DNA of 64,000 bases from Methylobacterium terricola (lineage in GTDB: Bacteria; Pseudomonadota; Alphaproteobacteria; Rhizobiales; Beijerinckiaceae): positions 1 to 64,000 of the forward strand of contig NZ_VDDA01000013.1 of NCBI RefSeq assembly GCF_006151805.1, written 5' to 3'. Position 1 is the first letter of the stretch. Each line of letters begins with the position of its first letter. The translations under genes were made by a program, and so were the position numbers. A model generated the notes under the pieces. That model made no database searches, was not told the origin of the DNA, and saw only the letters and a program-made list of their open reading frames with translations. Positions 1-9,010 of the stretch are shown here, piece by piece.

Positions 1-174
1 CTGCGCCTCGAGGACGGCGCGGGAGACGATGTTCTCCGAGGCGATCAGCTCGATCTCGTGCTGCTGGCGGCCGAGCTCCTGCGCGACCGCACCGGCGAGC
101 TCCGGATCGACGTCGGACAAGGACGCGGAGAAGAACGAGTTGGACCGGGAAGTGGCGGCGGTGCCCACGCTCAT
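1..174 (-). CDS. glyA: Serine hydroxymethyltransferase, N-terminal part (partial)
   Basis: Only the first 58 codons lie in the window; the gene continues off the left edge. The reading from the ATG at 174 contains the conserved SHMT segment IELIASENIVS with a hydrophilic leader before it, and no stop occurs. The enzyme is a cytosolic PLP protein that interconverts serine and glycine with tetrahydrofolate. In methylotrophs of this group it also feeds C1 units into the serine cycle. The ATG at 174 fits the usual start of alphaproteobacterial GlyA. The identification rests on this short N-terminal motif alone, but the motif is highly characteristic. Confidence 0.88.
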   Translation of the reverse strand, partial: MSVGTAATSRSNSFFSASLSDVDPELAGAVAQELGRQQHEIELIASENIVSRAVLEAQ

Positions 175-790
175 GATGGCCTCAGGGTTGTCGGGAATCG
201 CCCGGACGGAGCGCCGGCGCGGAAGTCAAGGATCGGGATCGGCCGGCTTCTACACGCGGGCGACCGAGAGTCCAAGGCCACGAAGGCCGGACCTTCCGCC
301 GCGTGCGCCACCGGGCATCGGCCCGTGTGACGGGGTGATCGTGACCGGCGGCCGGTCCCGATCTGCGCGCAGATTGGATTTGAACCGACGAGAAATAAAC
401 TCAAAAAAATTGAAAGCGCCGTTGGGGAAAATTCGCGGGGTCGGGCGCCCTCCCCCGGCGCGGCATCCGGGCGGCAGGGGCGGGACCTCGCACCCCTCGG
501 CGCCGCGTCGACCGCCACCCGTGGCGGTCAGCGATCGACGCGTCGCGCCCCGAACATTCACCAGTCACGGTCTTTAATCCCGACTCACGAAAATTTTATA
601 GACAGTCTTTCTGCCCTCCGGATCGTGTCATTCCGGCCACGTCGAGCGAAGAAGCGGCCGAAACTCTTGCCTTGACGAGGACCGGGCGCCGGATTTTCCC
701 ACGGCGTGACTGTCAGGCCCTTGGAGGCCGTGCGGCGGCCGGGCACAGGTTGGCGGCGTCTTGATCGCGCAAGAGGGAAATCCGGGATCC
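175..790. other. Long intergenic region between glyA and a porin gene
   Basis: About 615 bases without a convincing gene separate two divergent genes. Short AT-rich patches at about 380-430 and 575-615 stand out in the GC-rich background and may carry promoters. TTGACG at 672-677 could be a -35 element for the porin, but no clear -10 follows. I looked for a folate or glycine riboswitch ahead of glyA and could not recognise one. ORFs read here are arginine/proline-rich composition artefacts. Confidence 0.5.
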
Positions 791-1618
791 ATGCTGAAGT
801 CGCTGCTCACTGCCGGCACCGCCGTCGCCCTGTCCGTCGGCGCTGCCTCCGCCGCCGACCTGCCGCGGCGCGTCGCGCCGCCGCCGGTCTTCACGCCGGT
901 TCCGGTCTTCACCTGGACCGGGGCCTATTTCGGCATCAATGCCGGCTACGCCTATACCGAGGCCGACCGGGTCACCACCGTCGGCATCGGCGCGCTCCAG
1001 GCCAACGTGAATAACGGGCTGCGCCGCGGGAGCGTCCCGCTGGCGCAGGACGGCTTCACCGCCGGCGGCCAGGTCGGCTACAATTACCAGTTCACGCCGG
1101 GCTCCGGCATCGTCGTCGGCCTCGAGGCCGACGCCGCCTATACCGACCTGAACCGCCGCCGCACCGAGTCGATCTTCCTGCCGGCGTTCAACCCGAACCA
1201 GCTGACCAACACCTACCGGGCCGATCTCAGCTTCCTCGGCACGGTGCGGGGCCGGATCGGCTACGCCTTCGACCGGTTCCTGGTCTACGGCACCGGTGGC
1301 TTCGCCTACGGCGACGTGACCCAGACGGTCGCCTTCCAGACCGGCGCGCCGCAGACCTATTTCGGCAGCCGCTCGCGGATCGAGACCGGCTACGCCTATG
1401 GCGGCGGCGTCGAGTACGCCCTGCCGACCGACTCGTTCCTGAACTTCTTCAAGTCGAACGCCGTCACGGTGAAGGTCGAGTACCTGCGCTACGACCTCGG
1501 CAGCCGCAACCTGCTGGTCGCCTCGACCGGCGGCCCGGGCGTCGGCTACGTCTCGCGCTTCCGCACCGAGGGCAGCCTGGTGCGCGCCGGCCTGAACTTC
1601 AAGTTCGGCACGTTCTGA
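791..1618 (+). CDS. Outer-membrane beta-barrel protein, Omp25/31 porin family
   Basis: The 275-residue product starts with a Sec signal peptide (about 1-21, ending ASA before ADLP). The mature protein opens with the WTGAYFGINAGYAYTE type segment typical of alphaproteobacterial Omp25/Omp31/RopB barrels. It then shows alternating aromatic/hydrophobic strands (GQVGYNYQF, RGRIGYAF, VKVEYLRYDLG) and ends in FKFGTF, a C-terminal phenylalanine as expected for BAM-dependent insertion. The ATG at 791 is preferred over an in-frame upstream start at 761 because it begins the signal peptide. The gene appears monocistronic and ends at a strong hairpin. Confidence 0.9.
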   Translation: MLKSLLTAGTAVALSVGAASAADLPRRVAPPPVFTPVPVFTWTGAYFGINAGYAYTEADRVTTVGIGALQANVNNGLRRGSVPLAQDGFTAGGQVGYNYQFTPGSGIVVGLEADAAYTDLNRRRTESIFLPAFNPNQLTNTYRADLSFLGTVRGRIGYAFDRFLVYGTGGFAYGDVTQTVAFQTGAPQTYFGSRSRIETGYAYGGGVEYALPTDSFLNFFKSNAVTVKVEYLRYDLGSRNLLVASTGGPGVGYVSRFRTEGSLVRAGLNFKFGTF

Positions 1619-1626
1619 TCGCCCGT

Positions 1627-1654
1627 CCGCCCCGGGCCTCGCGGTCCGGGGCGG
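1627..1654. terminator. Hairpin between converging porin and slyX genes
   Basis: A perfect 9-bp GC stem (1627-1635 with 1646-1654) has a 10-base loop. It lies 9 bases after the porin stop and 6 bases from the slyX stop. No T-run follows, so bidirectional terminator function is inferred from position and stem strength. Confidence 0.5.
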
Positions 1655-1659
1655 CTCTC

Positions 1660-1872
1660 TCAATAATGCGGCGGCGGCGGCTCGTCGCCGGCTTGCGCCG
1701 GGCGCTCGGCCATCTCGCGAACCCGCTCGCGCAGGGCCGCGAGGTGCCGCGTCAGCAGATCGATCGCGCTCCATTGCTCGGTGACGATGCGGTTCAGGTC
1801 CTCGATCGTCGCATCCTGGTGGGCGATGCGGGTCTCGAGCGCGTCGAGGCGGGATTCCGGGTCTTGGGTCAT
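1660..1872 (-). CDS. slyX: SlyX family protein
   Basis: This small 70-residue protein is a coiled coil and ends in the SlyX signature PPPPHY. The N-terminal two thirds (SRLDALETRIAHQDATIEDL onward) form a heptad pattern. Its function in the cell is not established for the family. The ATG at 1872 starts the conserved part; upstream in-frame extension to 2007 is arginine-rich and runs into intergenic sequence. It converges with the porin gene. Confidence 0.88.
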   Translation of the reverse strand: MTQDPESRLDALETRIAHQDATIEDLNRIVTEQWSAIDLLTRHLAALRERVREMAERPAQAGDEPPPPHY

Positions 1873-2012
1873 GGTGGTGTCCTGGGCTGGGAAACGGTTC
1901 GATCGACCCCGCCGACAGCAAGACCCGCCCTGTCCGTCCGGTGCCGCGCGGCGGAGCCCGGACGGAAGGCGGGGATCGTCGCGATGACCGGGTCGGTCCC
2001 GACCCAAACGAA

Positions 2013-2038
2013 ACGGCCCGGGCTCACGCCCGGGCCGT
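2013..2038 (-). terminator. Rho-independent type terminator of the L,D-transpeptidase gene
   Basis: A perfect 10-bp inverted repeat (2013-2022 with 2029-2038) has a 6-base loop. On the minus strand it is followed by a T-rich GTTTCGTTT run. It sits 27 bases past the stop of the transpeptidase gene. Confidence 0.75.
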
Positions 2039-2064
2039 CGTCGTGGTGAACCGTTTCGCGGCGA

Positions 2065-3357
2065 TCAGTTGGTCCGGTCGTCGTCCGGCGCGTCGGGGTT
2101 GAAGTTCCGCGGGCCGGCGGCGGCGGCGGCCATCGAGGCGGTCGGGGCGCCGGCGCCGTCGCGCTTGTAGATGTCGTCGCGGAACTGCACGAGGCCGTCC
2201 GGGGTCGACCAGGCGGTGATGTAGGTCCAGTAGACCGGGATCGGCGCCACCGGCCGGGCATCGACCCGCTGGCCGCCCTGGATGATCGACTCGATCGTGT
2301 CCGGGTTGGCGTTCGGGGTGCCCTGCAGGATCCAGGACACGTATTCGCGCACGTTCTGTACACGCACGCAGCCCGACGAGACGAAGCGGAAATCGTCGCC
2401 GAAGATGCCCTTGGCCGGCGTGTCGTGCATGTACACGCCGTGCGGGTTCGGGATGTTGATCCGCACGAAGCCCATCGAGTTCAGGTCGACGCCGGGATCC
2501 TGGCGGAAGCGGTAACGGGTCGCCTCGTCCGAGTGCCAGTTGACCTGCGACGGCGGGATCTCGCGGTCGCCGTTGAAGATGCGGATCTTGTTGTCGGTCA
2601 GGTAGGCCGGATCCTTCTGCATCTTCGGGATCAGGTCCTTCTTGATGATCGAGGCCGGCACCGTCCAGTAGGGGTTGAAGTTCACCTCCTGGATCTTGGC
2701 GTTCATGATCGGCGACTGGCGGTCGATCTTGCCGACGCCGGCGGCGTGACGGGTCGCGACGTGGTCGCCGTCGACCGTCTCGACCAGGGCCGCCGGGATG
2801 TTGACGATGACGTAGCGCTCGCCGAGGTTGCCCGAGTAGGAGCGCAGGCGCACCGCGTTCAGCTCGAGCTGGCGCAGGCGGACATCCGCCGGCACGTTCA
2901 TCGCCTGCACGGTCGTGATGTTCATCGAACCGGTCTGGTTCAGGCCGTGGCGGGCCTGGAACCGGCGCACGCCGGCCTCGACGTAGGAATCGTAGACCGG
3001 CGAGGAGCCGGCGGCCGGGTCGAGGTCGCCGGAGACGATCAGGCGCTGGCGCAGGGCGGTCACCGCCGGGCTCTTCGAGCCGACGCGCAGGCGCTCGGCG
3101 CCCGACACCGACTGCCAGCCGCCGCGGGCGACGATGTCGCGGTAGCGCTCGACCATCTGCTCGGTCGCCGTCAGGGTCTGCGGCGAGAGGATCGGCGTGT
3201 TGGAGCGCTGCACCCGCATCGTGGCGGCGGAATCGTAGTTCTGTGCCCACTCGGCCTGGGCCAGCGCGCCGCCCCGGTCCTGCGCCAGGGCCGGGACGGC
3301 GGTGGCGGCCAGGAGAGCCAGACCGAGCGAACCGGTGAGGGAAACGCGTGTCAGCAT
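2065..3357 (-). CDS. L,D-transpeptidase (YkuD domain) with peptidoglycan-binding domain
   Basis: The 430-residue exported protein should form 3-3 cross-links in peptidoglycan or attach proteins to it. A signal peptide (1-26, VPALAQ end) starts at the ATG at 3357; the in-frame start at 3429 would put 24 charged residues ahead of it. A peptidoglycan-binding-like segment lies near 85-155 (VTALRQRL, VRRFQARHGL). The catalytic YkuD domain lies at about 180-345, with the His of YMHDTP (H311) and the nucleophile in SSGCVRVQN (C330). The size and the insert between the domains resemble the YcbB/LdtD branch. A second, shorter L,D-transpeptidase lies at 15113-16090. Confidence 0.9.
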   Translation of the reverse strand: MLTRVSLTGSLGLALLAATAVPALAQDRGGALAQAEWAQNYDSAATMRVQRSNTPILSPQTLTATEQMVERYRDIVARGGWQSVSGAERLRVGSKSPAVTALRQRLIVSGDLDPAAGSSPVYDSYVEAGVRRFQARHGLNQTGSMNITTVQAMNVPADVRLRQLELNAVRLRSYSGNLGERYVIVNIPAALVETVDGDHVATRHAAGVGKIDRQSPIMNAKIQEVNFNPYWTVPASIIKKDLIPKMQKDPAYLTDNKIRIFNGDREIPPSQVNWHSDEATRYRFRQDPGVDLNSMGFVRINIPNPHGVYMHDTPAKGIFGDDFRFVSSGCVRVQNVREYVSWILQGTPNANPDTIESIIQGGQRVDARPVAPIPVYWTYITAWSTPDGLVQFRDDIYKRDGAGAPTASMAAAAAGPRNFNPDAPDDDRTN

Positions 3358-3619
3358 GGGAAATCTGCTCTCGAACCTGCGGGGGCGACGAGTCCAACGA
3401 GACGGCTTCGCCGCCGGGTTGCGCCCCATTCTATGGCCCGTGACGGTGCCGGGATGCGGTTAAGACACTATGAGGACCGGGCCAGAATGTGGCGCCGGGC
3501 GGGCATGGCTGTGAAGCGTCGAGCTGAGCTGTGGACTGCGGCAATTGTGCAACGCGGCCGGCGAGCGCGTTTCGCCGCTCCCGTGGCGGAACCCGGCCGC
3601 CTCGGCTATGTCTGCCGGG

Positions 3620-3985
3620 ATGAGCGAGCACGGGCATCGATCGGGCGGGAGGGCGGCGCGCGGGCGCGCCGTCGTCGCCGTGCTGACGCTCTACGGGCTG
3701 GTGCTCCAGGCCTTCCTGACCGGCCTCGGCCCCGCGCCGGTCGCGGCGGGGATCGGCATCCTGTGCCAGGAGCACCCGGGTTCACCGGGGCGCGACGGCC
3801 TCGTCCACCCCCATGCCTGCTGCCCCCTCGCCTGCTCCGGCTCCGTCGCGCCGCCGGCGCCCGCGGCGGGGCAGGCATGGCCGCGCCGCGCCGCCCTCGG
3901 CCCGGTCTGGCGCGTCGCCGCCACCGCAGCCTTGCGCTCCCCGGCAGCCGGTCCCGCCTCCGCCCGCGGTCCCCCGGCCGCGTGA
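3620..3985 (+). CDS. DUF2946-like small membrane or exported protein, upstream of copper gene
   Basis: The 121-residue product has one N-terminal hydrophobic segment (VVAVLTLYGLVLQAFLTGLG) followed by a Cys/His cluster (HPHACCPLAC) and a low-complexity tail. This layout matches DUF2946 proteins, which often sit beside copper-handling genes; the function is unknown. The ATG at 3620 is chosen because it precedes the hydrophobic segment closely; ATGs upstream would add residues overlapping probable leader sequence. The stop is 55 bases before the YcnI-PCuAC fusion, so an operon is likely. The family call is by pattern only. Confidence 0.6.
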   Translation: MSEHGHRSGGRAARGRAVVAVLTLYGLVLQAFLTGLGPAPVAAGIGILCQEHPGSPGRDGLVHPHACCPLACSGSVAPPAPAAGQAWPRRAALGPVWRVAATAALRSPAAGPASARGPPAA

Positions 3986-4040
3986 CCTCGACCGGGCGCT
4001 CGCCGCCCCCACCCGTCACGCTCCTTCAGGACCCGATTCC

Positions 4041-5012
4041 ATGACGTTCCCGTTCCGCGCCGGCCTCGCCGCCGCGCTCTCCCTTGCCGCCGCCCCCGCC
4101 CTCGCCCACGCGGTCCTCGCCGTCACGCAGGCGAGCCCGAACCAGACCTATCGCGGCGTGGTCCAGATCGGCCATGGCTGCGACGGGAAGCCGACCACCG
4201 GCCTCACCGTCACGATCCCCGACGGCGTGGTCGCGGCCAAGCCGATGCCGAAGGCCGGCTGGCAGCTCTCGACCGTCAAGGGCGCGTACGCCCGGCCCAT
4301 CCCGTCGCATCACGGCACGATCACCGAGGGCGTGAAGGAGATCGCCTGGACTGGCGGCTCCCTGCCCGACGACCAGTACGACGAGTTCGTGTTCCAGGCT
4401 CGCCTCACCGATGCCGTGGCGCCGGGCGGCACCGTCTATTTCCCGGTGCGCCAGCAATGCGACGGCGCGGTCGTCGATTGGCGCGAGGTGCCGGCGGCCG
4501 GCCAATCGGCCCGCGACCTCAAGTCCCCGGCGCCGGGCGTGCGCATCGTGGCGGCGGCCAGCACCGCTCCCGCGGCAGCGGCTCCGGCCGGCCCGGTGAA
4601 GGCCGGCGACCTCACCATCGAGCAGCCGTGGATCCGCGCCACGCCGGGCGGCGCCAAGGTGGCGGGCGGCTACCTGCAGGTCACCAATACCGGCACCGAA
4701 CCGGACCGCCTCGTCTCGGCCTCGATCCCGCTCGCCGGCCGCGGCGAGGTGCACCAGATGTCGATGGACAAGGGCGTGGCGAAGATGGCGCCGGTGGATG
4801 CCGGCCTCGTGATCAAGCCCGGCGAGACCGTGGTGCTCAAGCCCGGCGGCTACCACCTGATGTTCCTCGACCTGAAGGGCCCGGTGAAGGCCGGCGACAC
4901 CCTGGAGGGCAGCCTCACCTTCGCCCGCGCCGGCACGGTGCCGGTGCGCTTCGCCGTCGGCGCCATCGGCGCCTCGGCGCCGGAGGCGGCGGGCGGCCAC
5001 CAGCATCATTGA
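4041..5012 (+). CDS. YcnI (DUF1775) - PCuAC copper chaperone fusion protein
   Basis: The 323-residue exported protein joins two periplasmic copper-binding modules. Residues 1-22 form a signal peptide whose predicted cleavage (PALA before HAVL) leaves His as the mature N-terminus. That is the copper ligand used by YcnI proteins. Residues 23-170 match DUF1775/YcnI. After an Ala/Pro linker, residues 190-310 match PCuAC (DUF461), with the H-x-M ... M ... H-x-M pattern in EVHQMSM, AKM and YHLMFLD. The C-terminus ends in HQHH. PCuAC delivers Cu(I) to the CuA site of cytochrome oxidase. The fusion implies that both modules act together in periplasmic copper handling. Confidence 0.85.
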   Translation: MTFPFRAGLAAALSLAAAPALAHAVLAVTQASPNQTYRGVVQIGHGCDGKPTTGLTVTIPDGVVAAKPMPKAGWQLSTVKGAYARPIPSHHGTITEGVKEIAWTGGSLPDDQYDEFVFQARLTDAVAPGGTVYFPVRQQCDGAVVDWREVPAAGQSARDLKSPAPGVRIVAAASTAPAAAAPAGPVKAGDLTIEQPWIRATPGGAKVAGGYLQVTNTGTEPDRLVSASIPLAGRGEVHQMSMDKGVAKMAPVDAGLVIKPGETVVLKPGGYHLMFLDLKGPVKAGDTLEGSLTFARAGTVPVRFAVGAIGASAPEAAGGHQHH

Positions 5013-5154
5013 GGGGCGAGCCGGCTCCCCCCGGGCCTGTGACGCTTCGGTCACGGCGGCGGCGGATCGCGCCGAGCCTCCGCCACCTTACGCCCCGCTC
5101 GCCCGTTATCACTTCGAAGGGCCGGCTCCCGCCGGCCGCCTCGGAGTGCCGATC

Positions 5155-5427
5155 ATGAAGCTCAGGCTCCTCGCCGCCCTCGCCGTCTCGACCCTGGCTC
5201 TCGCCGGCGCCGCCGAGGCGCAGGGCATCCCCGGCGGCATGCAGCGCGGCGCCCGCGAGGGCAACCGCGTCGCCGGCCCGGTCGGCGGCATCGTGGGCGG
5301 TGCGGTCGGCGGGGCCGTCGGCGGCGTCAACGGCGTGCTCGGCATCGATCCGGGCCGGCGCGCCTACCGCACCTCCCTGCGCGGCCGGCACGACCGCCAT
5401 TACCGCCGGCACCGGCATTATCGCTAG
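5155..5427 (+). CDS. Small secreted glycine-rich basic protein, function unknown
   Basis: The 90-residue product has a clear signal peptide (MKLRLLAALAV to AEAQ, 1-22). This is followed by a GG-rich segment that could form a small membrane-inserting stretch (VGGIVGGAVGGAVGGV) and a very basic Arg/His tail. I do not recognise a named family, though short exported glycine-zipper proteins of this kind are common in Methylobacterium-like genomes. The ATG at 5155 is the start of the signal peptide. A strong hairpin follows directly. Confidence 0.65.
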   Translation: MKLRLLAALAVSTLALAGAAEAQGIPGGMQRGAREGNRVAGPVGGIVGGAVGGAVGGVNGVLGIDPGRRAYRTSLRGRHDRHYRRHRHYR

Positions 5428-5435
5428 TGCGGTAC

Positions 5436-5464
5436 GGGGCGGGCGAGGTTTCGTCGCCCGCCCC
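5436..5464 (+). terminator. GC hairpin after the small secreted protein
   Basis: An 11-bp perfect stem (5436-5446 with 5454-5464) begins 9 bases past the stop. No long T-run follows, so termination is inferred from position and stem. Confidence 0.5.
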
Positions 5465-5657
5465 CACTCCGGTTTAGCGAGATCGATCTTTCCCGCCCGG
5501 CCCGATCTGGAGACGTTGCTTCTCCGCAATGATCGAGAAGCCCGCCCTCGCAGCAAAACGTCCGCCTTTACTGTGCGCACGGGCGCGCGGCGGCGCTTGA
5601 CCCTCAGGCCCGCCAAGTCCTAAGCACGTCGGCCAAAGACCGACGCCCGAGGACGCC

Positions 5658-6935
<1,278 letters not shown>

Positions 6936-7175
6936 CGCCGGCGGCCCGGCCGGTCAGCGGCTGGGCCGTCCCACGCCAATCCGCGACAAAAGATCCCCAC
7001 GCCGCCGGCGCCCTTCCGCTGGTGCCGGACGGCGGCTGAAAATTTTCCCCAAGCATTGCCGCCAAGCCTGCTCCCGTGATCTATTGCGGGGGTCCAGCCC
7101 CGGAAACGGCTCAGCCACGTTGCGCCGCCGCCGGCCCGGACGACGACCGCCCGGGCGGGTCTGGAGGCTGGTGCG

Positions 7176-8351
7176 ATGGTCGCCCACGACGCCGACGCCG
7201 AACGCGCCTCCCCCGAGGAAACGGGGCGCCGTCGCGCGATCCGCGAGGAGACCGCCCGCCTGCGTGCGCTCCTGCGCGCGGCCGGAACCGACCCCCAGGC
7301 CGGCTTCCCCGGGTCGGCAGCCGACTGGGAGGCACGCCTCGCCACCGCCGAGGAGCTGAATGCCCGCCTGCGGGCGAGCGAGGCCTTCACCGCGCGCCTG
7401 CTGGCGGCGAGCCGCGACAGCATCCAGGTCCTCAGCTTGGACGGCACGGTGCAGTGGCTGAGCGAGGGCGGCCGCGCCGCCGCCGGACGGCCCGACGAGG
7501 ACGTGATCGGCACCCCCTGGGCCGCGTCCTGGCAGGACGGCGACCGCGTCGCCGCCGAGGTGGCCTTGGCCGCCGCCCGGACCGGACGCACCGGGCGCTT
7601 CCGCGCCCCCTCCGGCCCCCGCGACGCGCCACGCTGGTGGGACGTCGTGGTCTCCGCCATCCAGGGGCCCGATGGCGCGCCCGAACGCCTGCTCGCCGTC
7701 GCCCGCGACGTGACCGAGGCGCAGCGGGCCGAGGAGCAGCAGGCGCTGCTGATGCAGGAGATGGCGCACCGGGTGAAGAACACCCTGGCGCTGGTCCAGG
7801 CGGTGGCGGCCCAGACCCTGCGCAGCGCCACCTCGGTCGATGCGGCGATGGAGGCGTTCAACGGCCGCCTGATGGCGCTCTCGGACGCGCACGACGTGCT
7901 GATCCGCGGCGCCTGGGCCGAGGCCGACCTCGCGGCGGTCGTCGCCGGGGTGATGGCGCCGCACATCGATGCGCTCGCCGGCCGCTTCTCCGCGTCGGGG
8001 CCGGCGGTCAGCCTCGGGCCGCGGGCGGTCCTCACCCTGTCGCTGATGCTGCACGAGCTCGCCACCAACGCCGCGAAGTACGGCGCCCTGTCGAGCCCGG
8101 CGGGCCGCGTCGCCGTCACCTGGGCGCTCTCCGGCGACGAGGCGGCCCTGCTGCGCCTGCGCTGGCAGGAGAGCGACGGCCCGCCCGTGGCGCCGCCCCG
8201 GCGCGGCGGGTTCGGCTCCCGGCTGATCGAGCGCAGCCTGGTGCACAGCTTCGGTGGCCGGGTCGGCCTGCGCTTCCCGACCGAAGGGGTGGTGATGGAG
8301 TTCGAGGCGCCGCTGGCGGCGATGCAGGACGGGATCTCCGAGCGATCCTGA
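7176..8351 (+). CDS. HWE-family sensor histidine kinase with PAS domain
   Basis: The 391-residue cytoplasmic protein has no membrane segment. A coiled N-terminus (1-68) precedes a PAS-like region at about 69-181 (FTARLLAASRDSIQVL ... ARDVTEAQRAEEQ). The HWE/HisKA_2 dimerisation region has the phospho-acceptor in MAHRVKNTLALVQAV (H198). The ATP-binding part shows LMLHELATNAAKYGALS, and the end has GFGSRLIERSL. HWE kinases are typical of Rhizobiales and often act in light or general-stress signalling. The start has a GGAGG about 8 bases upstream. A receiver protein follows 200 bases downstream and may be its partner. Confidence 0.9.
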   Translation: MVAHDADAERASPEETGRRRAIREETARLRALLRAAGTDPQAGFPGSAADWEARLATAEELNARLRASEAFTARLLAASRDSIQVLSLDGTVQWLSEGGRAAAGRPDEDVIGTPWAASWQDGDRVAAEVALAAARTGRTGRFRAPSGPRDAPRWWDVVVSAIQGPDGAPERLLAVARDVTEAQRAEEQQALLMQEMAHRVKNTLALVQAVAAQTLRSATSVDAAMEAFNGRLMALSDAHDVLIRGAWAEADLAAVVAGVMAPHIDALAGRFSASGPAVSLGPRAVLTLSLMLHELATNAAKYGALSSPAGRVAVTWALSGDEAALLRLRWQESDGPPVAPPRRGGFGSRLIERSLVHSFGGRVGLRFPTEGVVMEFEAPLAAMQDGISERS

Positions 8352-8550
8352 CGGCAGGACGGGCCGCGCGGCGACGGGGCGGGACTTGCTCGACCCAGCC
8401 TTCCTGCGGGCGCGCGAAGGCGGCGCGCACGATCGGTTCCCGGAACGGGGCTACCTGACGCACGGTCCCGCGGCCTGATCCGGCCACGCTTGACCCCCGC
8501 CAAGCGGACCCATAGGCAGCAACCTTTCGTCCCCGCTCGCATTGGCCGCG

Positions 8551-8985
8551 ATGACATCTGATCCGGATCGAACGCCCTCCGACGCGCAGCACGGGGGGCC
8601 CAGCCCCGCCTGCGACGCCGCTCCCGTGGTGCTCCTCGTCGAGGATGACGGCCTGCTGCTGATGGAGGCCGCCGACACCCTGGCCGAAGCCGGGTTCACC
8701 GTGCTGGAAGCGCCCCACGCCGACCAGGCGCTCGCGGTGCTGGAGAGTCGTCCCGACGTCGAGTTGCTGATGACCGACGTCGACATGCCGCTCGGCTCGA
8801 TGAACGGCTTTGCTCTCGCCCGCCTGGTCTCGCGGCGCTGGCCGCGCATCCCGGTGCTGGTGGTCTCGGGCATGGGCAGCCCCGGCCCGCACGACATGCC
8901 GCCGGGCGCGCGCTTCATTCCCAAGCCCTACGCACCGTCTGCCCTGGTACGGACCCTGCACGATACCGTGCGCCGCGCCGCGTGA
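8551..8985 (+). CDS. Stand-alone response regulator receiver
   Basis: The 144-residue product is a single CheY-like receiver after a proline-rich N-terminus. VVLLVEDDGLLL carries the acidic pair, MTDVDMP the phospho-acceptor aspartate (D76), VLVVSGMG the Ser/Thr position and RFIPKPYAP the conserved lysine. No output domain is present. The ATG at 8551 is used; a TTG at 8542 in frame is an alternative. It lies between the HWE kinase and the second metY-like gene on the same strand. Pairing with the kinase is inferred from proximity. Confidence 0.88.
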   Translation: MTSDPDRTPSDAQHGGPSPACDAAPVVLLVEDDGLLLMEAADTLAEAGFTVLEAPHADQALAVLESRPDVELLMTDVDMPLGSMNGFALARLVSRRWPRIPVLVVSGMGSPGPHDMPPGARFIPKPYAPSALVRTLHDTVRRAA

Positions 8986-9010
8986 GCTGACATTTCCACG
9001 GACGATTCCG

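Noticed and set aside
175..420. Folate- or glycine-type riboswitch ahead of glyA
   Set aside because: No conserved core could be recognised by eye. A covariance search would be needed; a significant hit would reverse this.
8452..8476. GGAAC-N16-CGGT, resembling an EcfG general-stress promoter, ahead of the receiver gene
   Set aside because: The -10 part does not match GTT, and the distance to the start is larger than usual.
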